Source of the DNA: Promethearchaeota archaeon
GTDB lineage: Archaea > Asgardarchaeota > Lokiarchaeia > Sigynarchaeales > SOKP01
NCBI GenBank assembly: GCA_019057775.1
Contig: JAHLWT010000005.1
Location: forward strand, 1 to 58,417
Reading direction: 5' to 3'
DNA: 58,417 nucleotides
The translations under genes were made by a program, and so were the position numbers. The notes under the pieces are model-generated. The model ran no database searches. It had not been told where the DNA came from and saw nothing but the letters and a program-made list of their open reading frames with translations. Below are positions 1 to 9,403 of the stretch, piece by piece; the stretch's first letter is position 1; each line of letters opens with the position of its first letter.

Positions 1-1
1 C

Positions 2-820
2 GTTAATATTGCCAATATAAAGTTATTTTCATATATTACCGTTAACTGGAATTTCGCCTCTAAAGCAACAGAGGGAGGTAATATGACTATTACGGGGCAG
101 GTTGTATCGTATACCAATACCTCCCTACTAATAGTTAATAGATCAATAATAATCACCTATGATGGAACTCAAATTGGAACAGACACTACAGATGAGAATG
201 GCGTATTCACTTATATGTATACTATTCCCGGAGGGACAGGGAATATGACAATCCAAATTGAATTAGTAAATTCTGCGGGAATAACCCTCTATAGCGTAAA
301 TGCGCATATTGTAAATGTTACAGCAGTCCCATTTGTACCTACGCCAAGTACTGCCATCCCTCCATTTTTATTCTTCTCACTAGTGTTTTTTCCAATATTA
401 ATAGGTATTATAGCCGTATTAGCAGTTTTTGGCTATCGTTATTATAAAAAACAAGAAAAAGAATCACGAATTGTAAGAATAGAACTGGATCCAAAGTTGT
501 TGAATCTCAAAATCCTTAAAGAGTCAGGGAGATTGGAAGAATCACTATCATATTTATTCAACGCAATCTTTATGAATTTAATAGAAGCAAAATATAACAG
601 ATCAAGAAAAGAAAATGAAACTATACGAGATTTCGCGATAGTATCAGTTAAAGAATTAAAACTTACACCAGCAGCAATATACCCCTTTATTCAGAAAGTG
701 GAGGAAATTATATATGGTAAACCCTTTAAAATAACTGATAATGAATTCTATAAAACATGTGAACTTTTTTCACCACTATATTTCGAATTAACTGGAAATA
801 ACTTTATCTTAAATTTCTAA
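2..820 (+). CDS. Membrane-anchored DUF4129-like protein, 5' end outside window
   Basis: The reading frame is open to the left edge of the window, so the gene begins upstream; the first internal ATG is at 83. Numbered from that Met, residues 1-80 read as an extracellular beta-sandwich of the bacterial Ig/carboxypeptidase-regulatory kind (DENGVFTY near 38-45). A Pro/Thr-rich linker follows, then one membrane helix at about 95-118 and a basic stop-transfer stretch. The last ~110 residues form a cytosolic helical domain resembling the C-terminal region of DUF4129 proteins. Such proteins sit in MoxR/DUF58 gene clusters, and that is the context here. The same C-terminal domain recurs in the next gene. 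Topology is a fair inference; function is unknown. Confidence 0.7.
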   Translation, partial: VNIANIKLFSYITVNWNFASKATEGGNMTITGQVVSYTNTSLLIVNRSIIITYDGTQIGTDTTDENGVFTYMYTIPGGTGNMTIQIELVNSAGITLYSVNAHIVNVTAVPFVPTPSTAIPPFLFFSLVFFPILIGIIAVLAVFGYRYYKKQEKESRIVRIELDPKLLNLKILKESGRLEESLSYLFNAIFMNLIEAKYNRSRKENETIRDFAIVSVKELKLTPAAIYPFIQKVEEIIYGKPFKITDNEFYKTCELFSPLYFELTGNNFILNF

Positions 821-943
821 TTAAAAAATAAAAAATGAAAAATGAAAAAAAAAAAAAACCAAGAAAAGAAGTACAAAAAATTATAAATTTAAAAAAAATT
901 ATGTATTAGAATATTTCATAAAATAAAGAATAAGGTCAAAAAA

Positions 944-1328
944 ATGGCAAAAAAGAAAAAAAAAAAAACAGAAGAAAGTTCCTGTACTGAATGTAAAGGA
1001 AAGACTTCAAAATGTAAAAGTTTTAGTTGAAACAGACAGATCTAAAGAAGCAATAGCCTATATTTATCTAGTATACGATGATTTGATCAATATTAAATTT
1101 AACAAGCCTCGATTAGTATATCAGACTATTCGTGAATACGCAATTGCATGTGTTAATGAATTAGAAAAAAATTTAAAACCAGAGTTGGTATATCCATTTA
1201 TTAAAAAAATTGAAGATATTATCTATGGAGGAATTGAACCAACTAATAAGGAATTAAATTTTGCAATCGACCTCTTTTCTAATTTGTATACCAGTATAAC
1301 TGGAAATAGTATCTCATTTAAGTTGTAG
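944..1328 (+). CDS. Stand-alone DUF4129-like C-terminal domain, frame broken in an A13 run
   Basis: This paralogue of the C-terminal domain of the preceding gene shares the pattern TIR-(D/E)-(F/Y)-A, YPFI-K-(V/I)E-(E/D)IIYG and a final Y-LTGN/ITGN. The domain reads in frame from about 972 (KKVPVLNVKERL) but has no start codon there. An ATG with an AGGT upstream lies at 944 in another frame. The two frames meet in a run of 13 A at 956-968; with 12 A the reading becomes MAKK-K(n)-QKKVPVLN and continues to the TAG at 1326. Either the run is a sequencing error or the product depends on polymerase slippage. An ATG-less fragment starting at a TTG at 1083 would lose half the domain. Cytosolic partner of the MoxR cluster is an inference. 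Confidence 0.6.
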
Positions 1329-1386
1329 GTTATTATAAGACATAAAAATTAATTTAATTGCTGAAAATAACAGACAGAGTAATAGT

Positions 1387-3165
1387 ATGGTTAGATTAGG
1401 AAGAGCTACAGATAGGAGTGTCAACATCTCTAAAGGTATAATTTTTACGTTCCTCTTAGTATACTTTATAATTTTTGGGATGATTATTACAGATTTTATT
1501 GGCACACTCAAAGATACAAGTCCAGAAACTTTACCTGTTTTTCTGAATTACATTCCTCTTTTATGTTATATTGGGGCAATATTTGCAGGAATTTATTTTA
1601 TTATTTTTATTAAAAATGTGTCCACTCATAGAATTCGTGAAAGGCATTCACGGAAAAAAATCAAAGGTGCTTCAACTTATAAACAAGCAATACTATTAAT
1701 TGTAGCGATTTTTGTTTTCGTTCCCATATTATCACCTGCAATTGATAGAGGAGAAAATACTCATAACTTCTCAGTATACAACTTTGGGTGGAATGGAGCA
1801 TCAGAATTTAAAGATATAATTCAAAATGAATTGGGGTATGAAGTAAGAACTGTACAATCTAGTTTAAGTACTACAGAAAGATTAGAGGATGATAAAAATA
1901 TTCTATTGATATTATTAGGTCCTAATCAGTTTTATGATCCTATTTTTGAAATCCCTTATTTTATTAATTTTTTTAACGGTTCAAATTCATTATTCTTATG
2001 TCATGATCATGGTTCTACAAGCACTCTTTTATGGGAAATTTTCGTAGCTAATATACTTGGAATGATTGGACAACAGACTTCAGGATTATTTCCAGTAACA
2101 TTATTCCCTAATGGGATATTGCTTGATAATGCCTCCTATTACCCAACTCCAGAATTTCCAATAATTAAAGATTTTGATTATAGTCATCCAACAACATCTG
2201 GTATAAACGAGGTTATTCTGTCAGTATCCTCAAGTGCTGCTGGAGGTCCTCTTGTTGAATATTTTGGCTGGGATGTTATAGGTTCTGCTAGTAGTGTATA
2301 TAGCTTTGTTGATAAAAATGGGAATGGAAGAGTCGATCCTGGTATAGATGTACTCGAATTAGACTTTATTGCTGATCTACTTTCAGGGCAACTTTTGGGA
2401 GATGATTTTCCCACTGAAATCTTAAGTCTTCCTCTTTATAGCCCGTTTACACCACACGTTTTTTTAGCTAAAGATCTGGGAAATTCAAGAGTGTTTGTCT
2501 CTGCGGATGCTAGTCTATTTAATAATGACTTAATTAATAAATACGATAATGCCCAATTTGGGAGAAATATAATACAATGGCTTACCTTCAATGCTGATCC
2601 TGATGATTGGTATGTTGTATTTGACGAAGCACATATACGCCCAGAATCTTCAAGAGATCTCACTTCTGCTGGTATCTTTGGTTTTATAATGCAATATATA
2701 GTTCATCTTTCTACTAATCCAATTACTTCTTGGATATACCCAGTTCTAGCATTATATACATTAAAAAAATATCTACCAAAAAAGGATAAGAAGAAAGAGG
2801 AGGAGAAAATAGCAGAAGAAGAAGAAAAGAAGGAAGAAATGGCACGCTACAGAACGTCATCCCTCTTTGCTCAAAAAATTGAAGAATATAGAGATAAGAT
2901 GAAATATGCAACTGCATTAAAATTGCTCTATAGAAGACTAGAGCGAAAATTGAATAGTCAATTAGGAGGTCAAAAAATTACTACGGAAAATGTAATTGAC
3001 TTAGTTGTTGGAAAAGATCCTACCACGACTAAATTAAAAATAAGGAGGCTGTCAAGATTCATGGATAGAATACTATCTATTAAAGAAGGAAAATATAAAG
3101 TTAGAACTGAACAAGATTTCGAAGAATTATTCTTTGAAATGGGTTGGGCAGTTAACAATTTATAA
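1387..3165 (+). CDS. DUF4350/GldG-like multi-pass membrane protein
   Basis: A 592-residue protein. Hydrophobic segments lie near residues 18-38, 52-74 and 95-115, followed by a large outside or lumenal domain (about 120-410) that resembles the DUF4350/GldG-type GATase-like fold. It includes the DWYVVFDEAHIRPES stretch where family members carry a conserved acidic/His motif. One or two further membrane segments (about 420-445) precede a Lys/Glu-rich coiled coil (about 455-480) and a cytosolic helical tail similar in style to DUF4129. DUF4350 and DUF4129 proteins commonly accompany MoxR and DUF58 genes. The start ATG lies 58 bases after the previous stop, and the gene is probably co-transcribed with its neighbours. 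Biochemical role unknown. Confidence 0.65.
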   Translation: MVRLGRATDRSVNISKGIIFTFLLVYFIIFGMIITDFIGTLKDTSPETLPVFLNYIPLLCYIGAIFAGIYFIIFIKNVSTHRIRERHSRKKIKGASTYKQAILLIVAIFVFVPILSPAIDRGENTHNFSVYNFGWNGASEFKDIIQNELGYEVRTVQSSLSTTERLEDDKNILLILLGPNQFYDPIFEIPYFINFFNGSNSLFLCHDHGSTSTLLWEIFVANILGMIGQQTSGLFPVTLFPNGILLDNASYYPTPEFPIIKDFDYSHPTTSGINEVILSVSSSAAGGPLVEYFGWDVIGSASSVYSFVDKNGNGRVDPGIDVLELDFIADLLSGQLLGDDFPTEILSLPLYSPFTPHVFLAKDLGNSRVFVSADASLFNNDLINKYDNAQFGRNIIQWLTFNADPDDWYVVFDEAHIRPESSRDLTSAGIFGFIMQYIVHLSTNPITSWIYPVLALYTLKKYLPKKDKKKEEEKIAEEEEKKEEMARYRTSSLFAQKIEEYRDKMKYATALKLLYRRLERKLNSQLGGQKITTENVIDLVVGKDPTTTKLKIRRLSRFMDRILSIKEGKYKVRTEQDFEELFFEMGWAVNNL

Positions 3166-3213
3166 TTTAAACAAAAAAAAGTTAAATAAAAAAAAATATG
3201 AGGTAAAAAAAAA

Positions 3214-4194
3214 TTGGAAGCTCCAGATAAAGCAAAATATTATGACCATGAAGAAATTGATGTAACCCCAATAAGGGAAATAGCTCAAGAAGTTTTGAGT
3301 GAAGTGAGCCGTGTAATTGTCGGATATGGTGAAATTCTCCAACAACTTTTTATTGCACTTCTTGTTAATGGGCATGTACTTTTAGAAGGAGTACCAGGTC
3401 TTGGAAAAACGGTTATGGCTAAAACCTTTGCAAAAACACTCGGAATTTCATTTCGAAGGGTTCAATTCACTCCTGATCTACTTCCTGCTGACATTACAGG
3501 AACTAAAATCTTTGATCAGAATGAAGGAGTATTTGTACTTCAAAAGGGACCACTCTTCGCGAATATGGTCCTCGCGGATGAAATAAATAGAGCCGCCCCC
3601 AAAACTCAAGCAGCTTTGCTTGAAGCTATGGCAGAACGTCAAATAACTATTGAGGGTCAAACTTTGATATTAGAAAAACCATTTATAGTCGTTGCTACTG
3701 AAAACCCTGTTGAAATGGAAGGAACTTATCCATTACCCGAGGCTCAAATTGACCGATTCTTGTTTAAACTCTGGTTAGATTACCCTGAACATGATGAAGA
3801 AGTTGAGATTTTAAGAAGACAACTTTCTGGTGAATCTCCTTCGGTAGATGAAATAACTACAGCCGAGGAAATTCTCGCAGCTCAGAGGATTATGAATTTA
3901 GTGTATATCGATGACAGAATTCTCAAATACATTAGAGATCTTATAATTAAGACTCGAAATCATCCACAAATCGCATTAGGTTGCGGTCCTAGGGCATCAC
4001 TGACGCTTATGAAGTGTGCTAAAGCACGTGCGGCTATCCTTGGCCGAGTCTATGTTACACCTGATGATATACGTGCTTTGCTTGTTCCAGCATTGAATCA
4101 TAGGATACTTTTAAAACCTGAAGCTGAGTTAGAAGGTCTTGATTCAATATCAGTGTTGAAAACTATAGTTGAGGAAATTCCCGTCCCTATTTAA
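3214..4194 (+). CDS. MoxR-family AAA+ ATPase
   Basis: A 326-residue MoxR ATPase of normal length. Walker A is GVPGLGKT at residues 59-66, Walker B is LADE at 120-123, sensor 1 is ATENP at 161-165, and a sensor-2/lid region lies near CGPRASL. MoxR proteins act as chaperone-like ATPases that mature or activate partner complexes, often with vWA-domain proteins; the DUF58 protein encoded next is the likely partner. The start is a TTG at 3214 with a TGAGGT ribosome-binding site just upstream; the ATG at 3198 runs into a stop after two codons, and no good ATG lies nearby. Identification is secure; the client is unknown. Confidence 0.93.
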   Translation: MEAPDKAKYYDHEEIDVTPIREIAQEVLSEVSRVIVGYGEILQQLFIALLVNGHVLLEGVPGLGKTVMAKTFAKTLGISFRRVQFTPDLLPADITGTKIFDQNEGVFVLQKGPLFANMVLADEINRAAPKTQAALLEAMAERQITIEGQTLILEKPFIVVATENPVEMEGTYPLPEAQIDRFLFKLWLDYPEHDEEVEILRRQLSGESPSVDEITTAEEILAAQRIMNLVYIDDRILKYIRDLIIKTRNHPQIALGCGPRASLTLMKCAKARAAILGRVYVTPDDIRALLVPALNHRILLKPEAELEGLDSISVLKTIVEEIPVPI

Positions 4195-4284
4195 TCATAC
4201 CTTTTTTATTGGTGTGAATTCAATTTTATTGGAATAATATGTTGGTGAAGAAAGATTTTAGGTGGAAAAGGTAGAACTCTAGTT

Positions 4285-5583
4285 ATGTTGGCTGTATTTT
4301 TTATAACAGCAGGATTTGCGTTTGTAAATTATTTTTTATTATATTTCGGAATCCTTTTGCTCTTTAGCACAATTATAAGCCTACCGATTTTCCACTATAA
4401 ATTGAATGTAGAAGAATTAATAGTACATAGAGAATTAGAAAAGGAAAAAGTATTTAAAGATGATTTTGTACACATAAAAGTTGTGATTGAAAATATTGGT
4501 AAACATGGATTTGATTTTTTAGAGATACGTGATAATTATAATCCACAGCTTTTCAGACTAATTCTCGGTGAAAACTATATCTCTACAAGGATAGGTCCTA
4601 AAGCTACTGTTAAGTTTTCATATGTTCTTGAGCCTAAAGTAAGAGGTGAATATGCCCTTGGACCCTTGTCTATAATTGTTAAAGATAGACTAGGATTCAA
4701 TTCATTAGAAAGAATCGTTCCTGATAGTGTTACTGATATTCTAGTTTACCCCCCATATGAAGATATTAAAAGAATTGAGATTTTAGGTTCAAAGAGATCG
4801 CTGCAATTAAACTATGGAGTACAGAGATCTAAGCAAAAAGGATTAGGTTCTGAATTCTATGGGATGAGAAAATATGTCTTTGGAGATCAATTCAGATTAA
4901 TCGATTGGAAAGCTAGTGCTCGATTTCAAAAATTAATTGTTAAGGAATTTGAAAGCGAAAGAGACGTTACAGTAATGATTTTGGTTGACTCTTCAGAAAC
5001 AATGGCGGGAGGCGCTATTGAAAATACAAAGTTTGAATATGCAATACGAGCCTGTATGCTCTTAACTAAGATAGCTTTAACACGAAGAGATAGTGTAGGC
5101 ATTTTTACTTATTCTGATAAAAAGAATTTTAATTTTTTAAAACCAAAAGGAGGAGATGATCACTTTTATCAGGTGCTAGATTTTGTTGCACGAGTGAAAC
5201 CAGAGGGAAAATGCAAAATCATAGAGGCAATGGGTCACTTTACTAAACGTTTTCAGAAGCGTAGTTTAATCTTTATAATTTCAGATTTAGAAGCAAATCC
5301 TAAAGAAATTTCAGAAGCCATTCGAAAATTAGTACCTTTTAATCATACGATAATAATAATAAACCCATTTAGTCCTTGGTTTGAGATCCACGAGATTGAT
5401 TTATCTTCAACTGACAAAGCTCTAGCAGAAGCTATAAGCGAGGAAATGATGGAACATATTCTAAGTATCAGGCAAGCAGTTCGAAATGTAGGGATAAGTA
5501 TAATAACATGTGGACCTGATGATATGATGAAACAAGTGTTAAGTACATATATGGATGCAAAGAAAAAGGGGAAGGCGTTTTAA
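4285..5583 (+). CDS. DUF58 vWA-like membrane protein
   Basis: A 432-residue DUF58 protein. Two N-terminal hydrophobic segments fill residues 1-35, a beta-rich domain follows, then the DUF58 core (GSEFYGMRKYVFGD...IDWKASAR, about 188-213) and a vWA-type domain opening with DSSETM at 235-240, a partial MIDAS (DxS). MoxR-DUF58 pairs are thought to work as ATPase plus metal-binding adaptor at the membrane. The N-terminus is uncertain. ATG 4285 begins inside the first hydrophobic segment, while an ATG at 4239 encodes a basic start (MLVKKDFRW) in another frame and would join the frame at 4285 if one A were removed near 4266-4269. The next gene begins 2 bases after the stop. Confidence 0.87.
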   Translation: MLAVFFITAGFAFVNYFLLYFGILLLFSTIISLPIFHYKLNVEELIVHRELEKEKVFKDDFVHIKVVIENIGKHGFDFLEIRDNYNPQLFRLILGENYISTRIGPKATVKFSYVLEPKVRGEYALGPLSIIVKDRLGFNSLERIVPDSVTDILVYPPYEDIKRIEILGSKRSLQLNYGVQRSKQKGLGSEFYGMRKYVFGDQFRLIDWKASARFQKLIVKEFESERDVTVMILVDSSETMAGGAIENTKFEYAIRACMLLTKIALTRRDSVGIFTYSDKKNFNFLKPKGGDDHFYQVLDFVARVKPEGKCKIIEAMGHFTKRFQKRSLIFIISDLEANPKEISEAIRKLVPFNHTIIIINPFSPWFEIHEIDLSSTDKALAEAISEEMMEHILSIRQAVRNVGISIITCGPDDMMKQVLSTYMDAKKKGKAF

Positions 5584-5585
5584 AA

Positions 5586-7016
5586 ATGGTAAGAACATAC
5601 TTATTAGCGTTGAAAATTATAAACTCTGCTATTTTCTTATGGATTATTTTAGTATTTCTGACTTCAATATTCAATTTCGATATTGTTCTCACTACTGCTG
5701 CTGATGAGTTAGTAATTCTTTCGTTCTTTGGGGCAGTAAAAAATGTCTTTTCTTATATAATATATGGTGGAGGAATATTGATCGCTTTATTTTGTGCTAC
5801 CTTATTTGGACTCATTAATAGTAATATGAGAAATCTTATTCAAACCTTTTTTGAAAATTATATTGGTAATTGGTTTTCGATTCCTACACCAGAATTAACC
5901 GAAATCCCCAATTTAATTTTAAATGAAGTTCAAGGACTTTTTGGAGATCTCTATTTATTCGTTTTTCAAATCTTAATCGTTGTCTCTATCCTTTATGCTA
6001 TTAGAGCTTTCTATAAAAGTGACCCCAAATATAATTTTATAGCGATAGGATCAATAATACTAATGATAATAATCCCGTTGATGATTGAAGGATTAAGGAA
6101 AATGCTTCTATTATTGACATTAAAATTCAAATATTTAGAAGATATGACCAATCCTCTCTCTCCCATATTATCTAACATTCCTCTAGATGATTTTTTCTTG
6201 TTTATAACAAATCCAGTTATGGTTTTTGGTATAATTTCTTATATTTATTTAGAAATAGCGTTCCAAATTAGTTACACAGATACCGTTACTAAACCGTCTC
6301 TAGAACGCAGTGATAGATTAGAGGCTCAATTAAGTATATTAGCAAGAGAATCACATTACATAACTGCAAACGTTGATAAAATTAAAGAAGAAGCTAAAAA
6401 AAAGCTGGAAGAAATTGAAGCAGAACAAAAAGAGGGTTTAGCTGTAAGTAAGTTTTTTGCTAAAACAGGTACCCGGTTCTCTTATGTCAAAGAAATGATT
6501 GAACGAAAAAAATTAGAAGAAGAAGAAAAAAAATTAGTAACAGCAGCTTCTAAAACAAGGAGGCTTGGAAGATATATAGATCGTCTTTTCCGTGAAGATC
6601 CAGAAGCAAGAGATACATTAACTGCTAGTTCTTCAGCTCCAAGATCGAGAAATCTTTTAACATCAACAATAGTAAATTTTACTTATCGAGTAATTTCATT
6701 ATTGATAATAAGCTTTATAATTATACATCCTCATTGGTTCTTAGGTACTGTTATTCAATTACCAGACGCAATAACAGAGAGTGTAGCAATGGATTCACCA
6801 GAAGTTATCATCATTTTATTACTGCCAGTCACTGTACTTTTCCCTGTAGTCTCTCAATTAATCTCATTTGTAAAACACCGAAACTTAATAATTAGATTGC
6901 AACAAGAAGGGAGGATAAAAGAAATTCTTGCTTCAGTTGGTGATTATGTAAGAAAGGAAGAAATTGATGAAAAAGACGATAGCATAGCAGAAGAGGCAGC
7001 TGCAGCGGCAACTTAA
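5586..7016 (+). CDS. Multi-pass membrane protein of the MoxR cluster, unknown family
   Basis: I do not recognise this 476-residue protein. It has about seven hydrophobic stretches: near residues 8-30, 45-75, 115-140, 150-175, 200-225, 365-385 and 400-425. A long charged helical region (about 230-310, rich in Glu and Lys) lies between the fifth and sixth and is probably cytosolic. The C-terminus is acidic and Ala-rich. The ATG follows the stop of the DUF58 gene by two bases, so translation is probably coupled, and the protein is likely the last member of the MoxR/DUF58 membrane complex. The next gene downstream is convergent. No catalytic motif was seen. Confidence 0.7.
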   Translation: MVRTYLLALKIINSAIFLWIILVFLTSIFNFDIVLTTAADELVILSFFGAVKNVFSYIIYGGGILIALFCATLFGLINSNMRNLIQTFFENYIGNWFSIPTPELTEIPNLILNEVQGLFGDLYLFVFQILIVVSILYAIRAFYKSDPKYNFIAIGSIILMIIIPLMIEGLRKMLLLLTLKFKYLEDMTNPLSPILSNIPLDDFFLFITNPVMVFGIISYIYLEIAFQISYTDTVTKPSLERSDRLEAQLSILARESHYITANVDKIKEEAKKKLEEIEAEQKEGLAVSKFFAKTGTRFSYVKEMIERKKLEEEEKKLVTAASKTRRLGRYIDRLFREDPEARDTLTASSSAPRSRNLLTSTIVNFTYRVISLLIISFIIIHPHWFLGTVIQLPDAITESVAMDSPEVIIILLLPVTVLFPVVSQLISFVKHRNLIIRLQQEGRIKEILASVGDYVRKEEIDEKDDSIAEEAAAAAT

Positions 7017-7031
7017 CCCATATTTTCTTTT

Positions 7032-7979
7032 TCAATCAACTATATCAATTATAAACTTAGCCAATTTAATTTTTTTATTTAAACTTGTCATGATTGTATC
7101 ATAACAATAACAATTGATTCCTAATTCTTCAATTTTGCTTTTTAACCTATAATCTTTATTATCTATAATAAAATTACCCAAAAAATCTTGATAATACTTA
7201 GCAACTCCTAATGAGGAAACTTCTAATCCTATACTTTCCATTAGTTTATCTGCGGGACCTTTAATAGGAACTCCCTCGATTAAAGGACTTATCCCAAATA
7301 CTTTTTCTTTTACCATTGAGAGTGTATTTTTTATACCTGGCACGCGAAGTATTGTTCCTATTGATACTATAGGATTAGAAGGGCAAATTATTATCCGGTG
7401 AGCCTTTTTTATAAGATTAATTACACCATCAACAGGTTTTGACTCATTTATTCCCTGAAAATTCACATCTAATATTTTTGGTTCACAGCGATATTTTATA
7501 AAAAATTCTTCAAAGTGTATTGTTCCAAATGGTGTTTTGATATGAGTTTCAACCGGTTCATTACACATTGGAATAATTTGGGCTTTTACTCCAAAATGTT
7601 TACAAATTTTTTTTGTAATTTCTGCTTTATTAAAACCTCTTTTAAATAAATCAGTGCGATATAAATGAGTAGCTAAATCTTTATCACCTAAGTTAAACCA
7701 TCCGTAATCATAAAATTTATTTAAAATATTTAAACAATTAAAAGTTTCTCCACCAAATCCCCAACCTTTTTCTTGATCAATCAAGTTCGCTAATGTATAT
7801 GTAATAATATCTAAATCAGGACAGATTTTAAGACCAAATAATTCAATATCGTCACCCGTGTTTACAACAATCTTTAATAATTCTGGTTTTACAATTTTAG
7901 CTAATCCTTCGATGAATTTTGCTGCCCCTATGCCCCCTGCTAAAATAACATAATGTTCTTCAGTCAAATTAACATTCAC
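7032..7979 (-). CDS. cofD: 2-phospho-L-lactate transferase (CofD), F420 biosynthesis
   Basis: CofD transfers the phospholactate-type (or dehydro) moiety from its GDP-activated form to the deazaflavin Fo, giving F420-0 or dehydro-F420-0. The 315-residue protein opens with the family's LAGGIGAAKF loop, followed by NTGDDIELFGL and the GWGFGGETF region. It is the last gene of a five-gene minus-strand operon and starts 8 bases after the CofE fusion gene. The annotated start is a GTG at 7979, but an AGGTGA stretch overlaps it. A TTG at 7967, spaced 8 bases from that motif, gives the shorter MTEEHYVILAGG start usual for the family and may be the true one. Confidence 0.93.
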   Translation of the reverse strand: MNVNLTEEHYVILAGGIGAAKFIEGLAKIVKPELLKIVVNTGDDIELFGLKICPDLDIITYTLANLIDQEKGWGFGGETFNCLNILNKFYDYGWFNLGDKDLATHLYRTDLFKRGFNKAEITKKICKHFGVKAQIIPMCNEPVETHIKTPFGTIHFEEFFIKYRCEPKILDVNFQGINESKPVDGVINLIKKAHRIIICPSNPIVSIGTILRVPGIKNTLSMVKEKVFGISPLIEGVPIKGPADKLMESIGLEVSSLGVAKYYQDFLGNFIIDNKDYRLKSKIEELGINCYCYDTIMTSLNKKIKLAKFIIDIVD

Positions 7980-7987
7980 CTGCAGAT

Positions 7988-9403
7988 TTAGACTTTAAAT
8001 ATTATATCTCTCAAATTTTTACGAGGTGGTGCCTTTACAGACTTTTTTGGATATCCTACCGTAAAAAAAGCTATAGGTATGAAAGATTCTGGAATTTGTA
8101 AAATTGTTTTTATTAGCTCTTTAGCAAATAATGGAGCGCAATACCAGCATGCTGCCAATTTTTTCATTTCAAAAGCTAGTAATAAATATACAGCTGAGCT
8201 ACTGACACTCTGGATACCAAGGATGAATTCATTATTTGCACGATCAGCATCACTATACTTTTCTAAATCTATTGTGTCTAAGCACAATAAAATTAAAAAT
8301 GGGGCTTTAAGAAAATTACTTCTTGTTTTATTAATTTTAAAGTTGATATAATCTTCTGATCTCCCTTCATTTTTTAAATCAAACCTTAATTTTTCATTCA
8401 TCTTGTCAATTAATTTAGTCCGAGTAGAACCTTTTTCTATAATGGAATATCTCCAAAATTGCCCATTATGAGCACTTGGAGCCCACTGAGATAGTTTTAT
8501 ACATTCCTTAATAATCTTCAAGTCAACTTTTTTATTTGCAAAGGGTAATTTATAACTTCTTCGATTTTCAAGAATAATTTTAAATTTATCACACTCATTT
8601 TTTCTAAATAAATCGGATTTCTTCTTTCTAATTATGGATTTAATGGTAATATTTTTTTTAAACTCATATTTATAACCCTTTACAATTACGATCGGAATTC
8701 CCTCATCAGATTCTCCCATTATCAGTTGGGCTGCTGAAGCGATATTATCAACATGACCTATAATTGTAGTTTCAAGTTTATGACCAAATAAATCTTTAAA
8801 TCCTCGTTTATCTAAAATCGGATTTATTCCTGAAACTCCAATGGCAACCCCTACTGATCCTACTCTAAAAGGCCTACCAAACGAATCTGTAATAATCACT
8901 CCAATGTTTTTATTTGTTAGGTTTTTTAATAAAATCCTTATTTTTTCAGCATCTTTATCAGAGTTCTTTGGGAGAAGTGTTACATAATTCTCACCCTCAA
9001 CGTTAGATTTGTCAACTCCAGCATTAGCACAAACAAAACCATGGTGTGTTTCTGTTATTAATACATGTTCAGCTTTTATTATTTCTTTAGATTCTTCTAA
9101 AATTACTTGGATGAGTTCAGGTTCTTTTATTGGTAAACCTTCACTTTTAATTTTTGGTGCAATATTTTCAAATATCTTGCGAGCTTTATCACTTGGGGTG
9201 ATATCCTTTAAGTATCTTATTCTTCCATTACTCTTGGATATAATACTTTGAGCAATAACGATTAAATCTCCATCTTCTAATATTACTTTATTTGTTCTTA
9301 ATGCTTCATATATGATGTTAGAGATAATATCTCCTTCTTTTATTATTGGGATGCCATTAAGCCCTATTACTTTAATTTGATTTTCTTGACTCAATATAAA
9401 CAC
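7988..9403 (-). CDS. cofE: CofE F420-0:gamma-glutamyl ligase fused to a nitroreductase domain (FbiB-like)
   Basis: This 471-residue protein has two domains. Residues ~1-250 are CofE, which adds gamma-linked glutamates to F420-0 using GTP; DSFGRPFRVGSVGVAIG is the diagnostic stretch. Residues ~270-471 are an FMN nitroreductase-type domain (RRSYKLPFANK...SQWAPSAHNGQFW). This order matches mycobacterial FbiB, whose C-terminal domain reduces dehydro-F420-0 made from phosphoenolpyruvate; most archaeal CofE proteins lack it. The GTG start overlaps the upstream TAG stop by one base (TAGTG), showing tight translational coupling with the radical-SAM gene. The inference is that this cell may make F420 through the dehydro intermediate. 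Confidence 0.92.
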   Translation of the reverse strand: MFILSQENQIKVIGLNGIPIIKEGDIISNIIYEALRTNKVILEDGDLIVIAQSIISKSNGRIRYLKDITPSDKARKIFENIAPKIKSEGLPIKEPELIQVILEESKEIIKAEHVLITETHHGFVCANAGVDKSNVEGENYVTLLPKNSDKDAEKIRILLKNLTNKNIGVIITDSFGRPFRVGSVGVAIGVSGINPILDKRGFKDLFGHKLETTIIGHVDNIASAAQLIMGESDEGIPIVIVKGYKYEFKKNITIKSIIRKKKSDLFRKNECDKFKIILENRRSYKLPFANKKVDLKIIKECIKLSQWAPSAHNGQFWRYSIIEKGSTRTKLIDKMNEKLRFDLKNEGRSEDYINFKINKTRSNFLKAPFLILLCLDTIDLEKYSDADRANNEFILGIQSVSSSAVYLLLAFEMKKLAACWYCAPLFAKELIKTILQIPESFIPIAFFTVGYPKKSVKAPPRKNLRDIIFKV

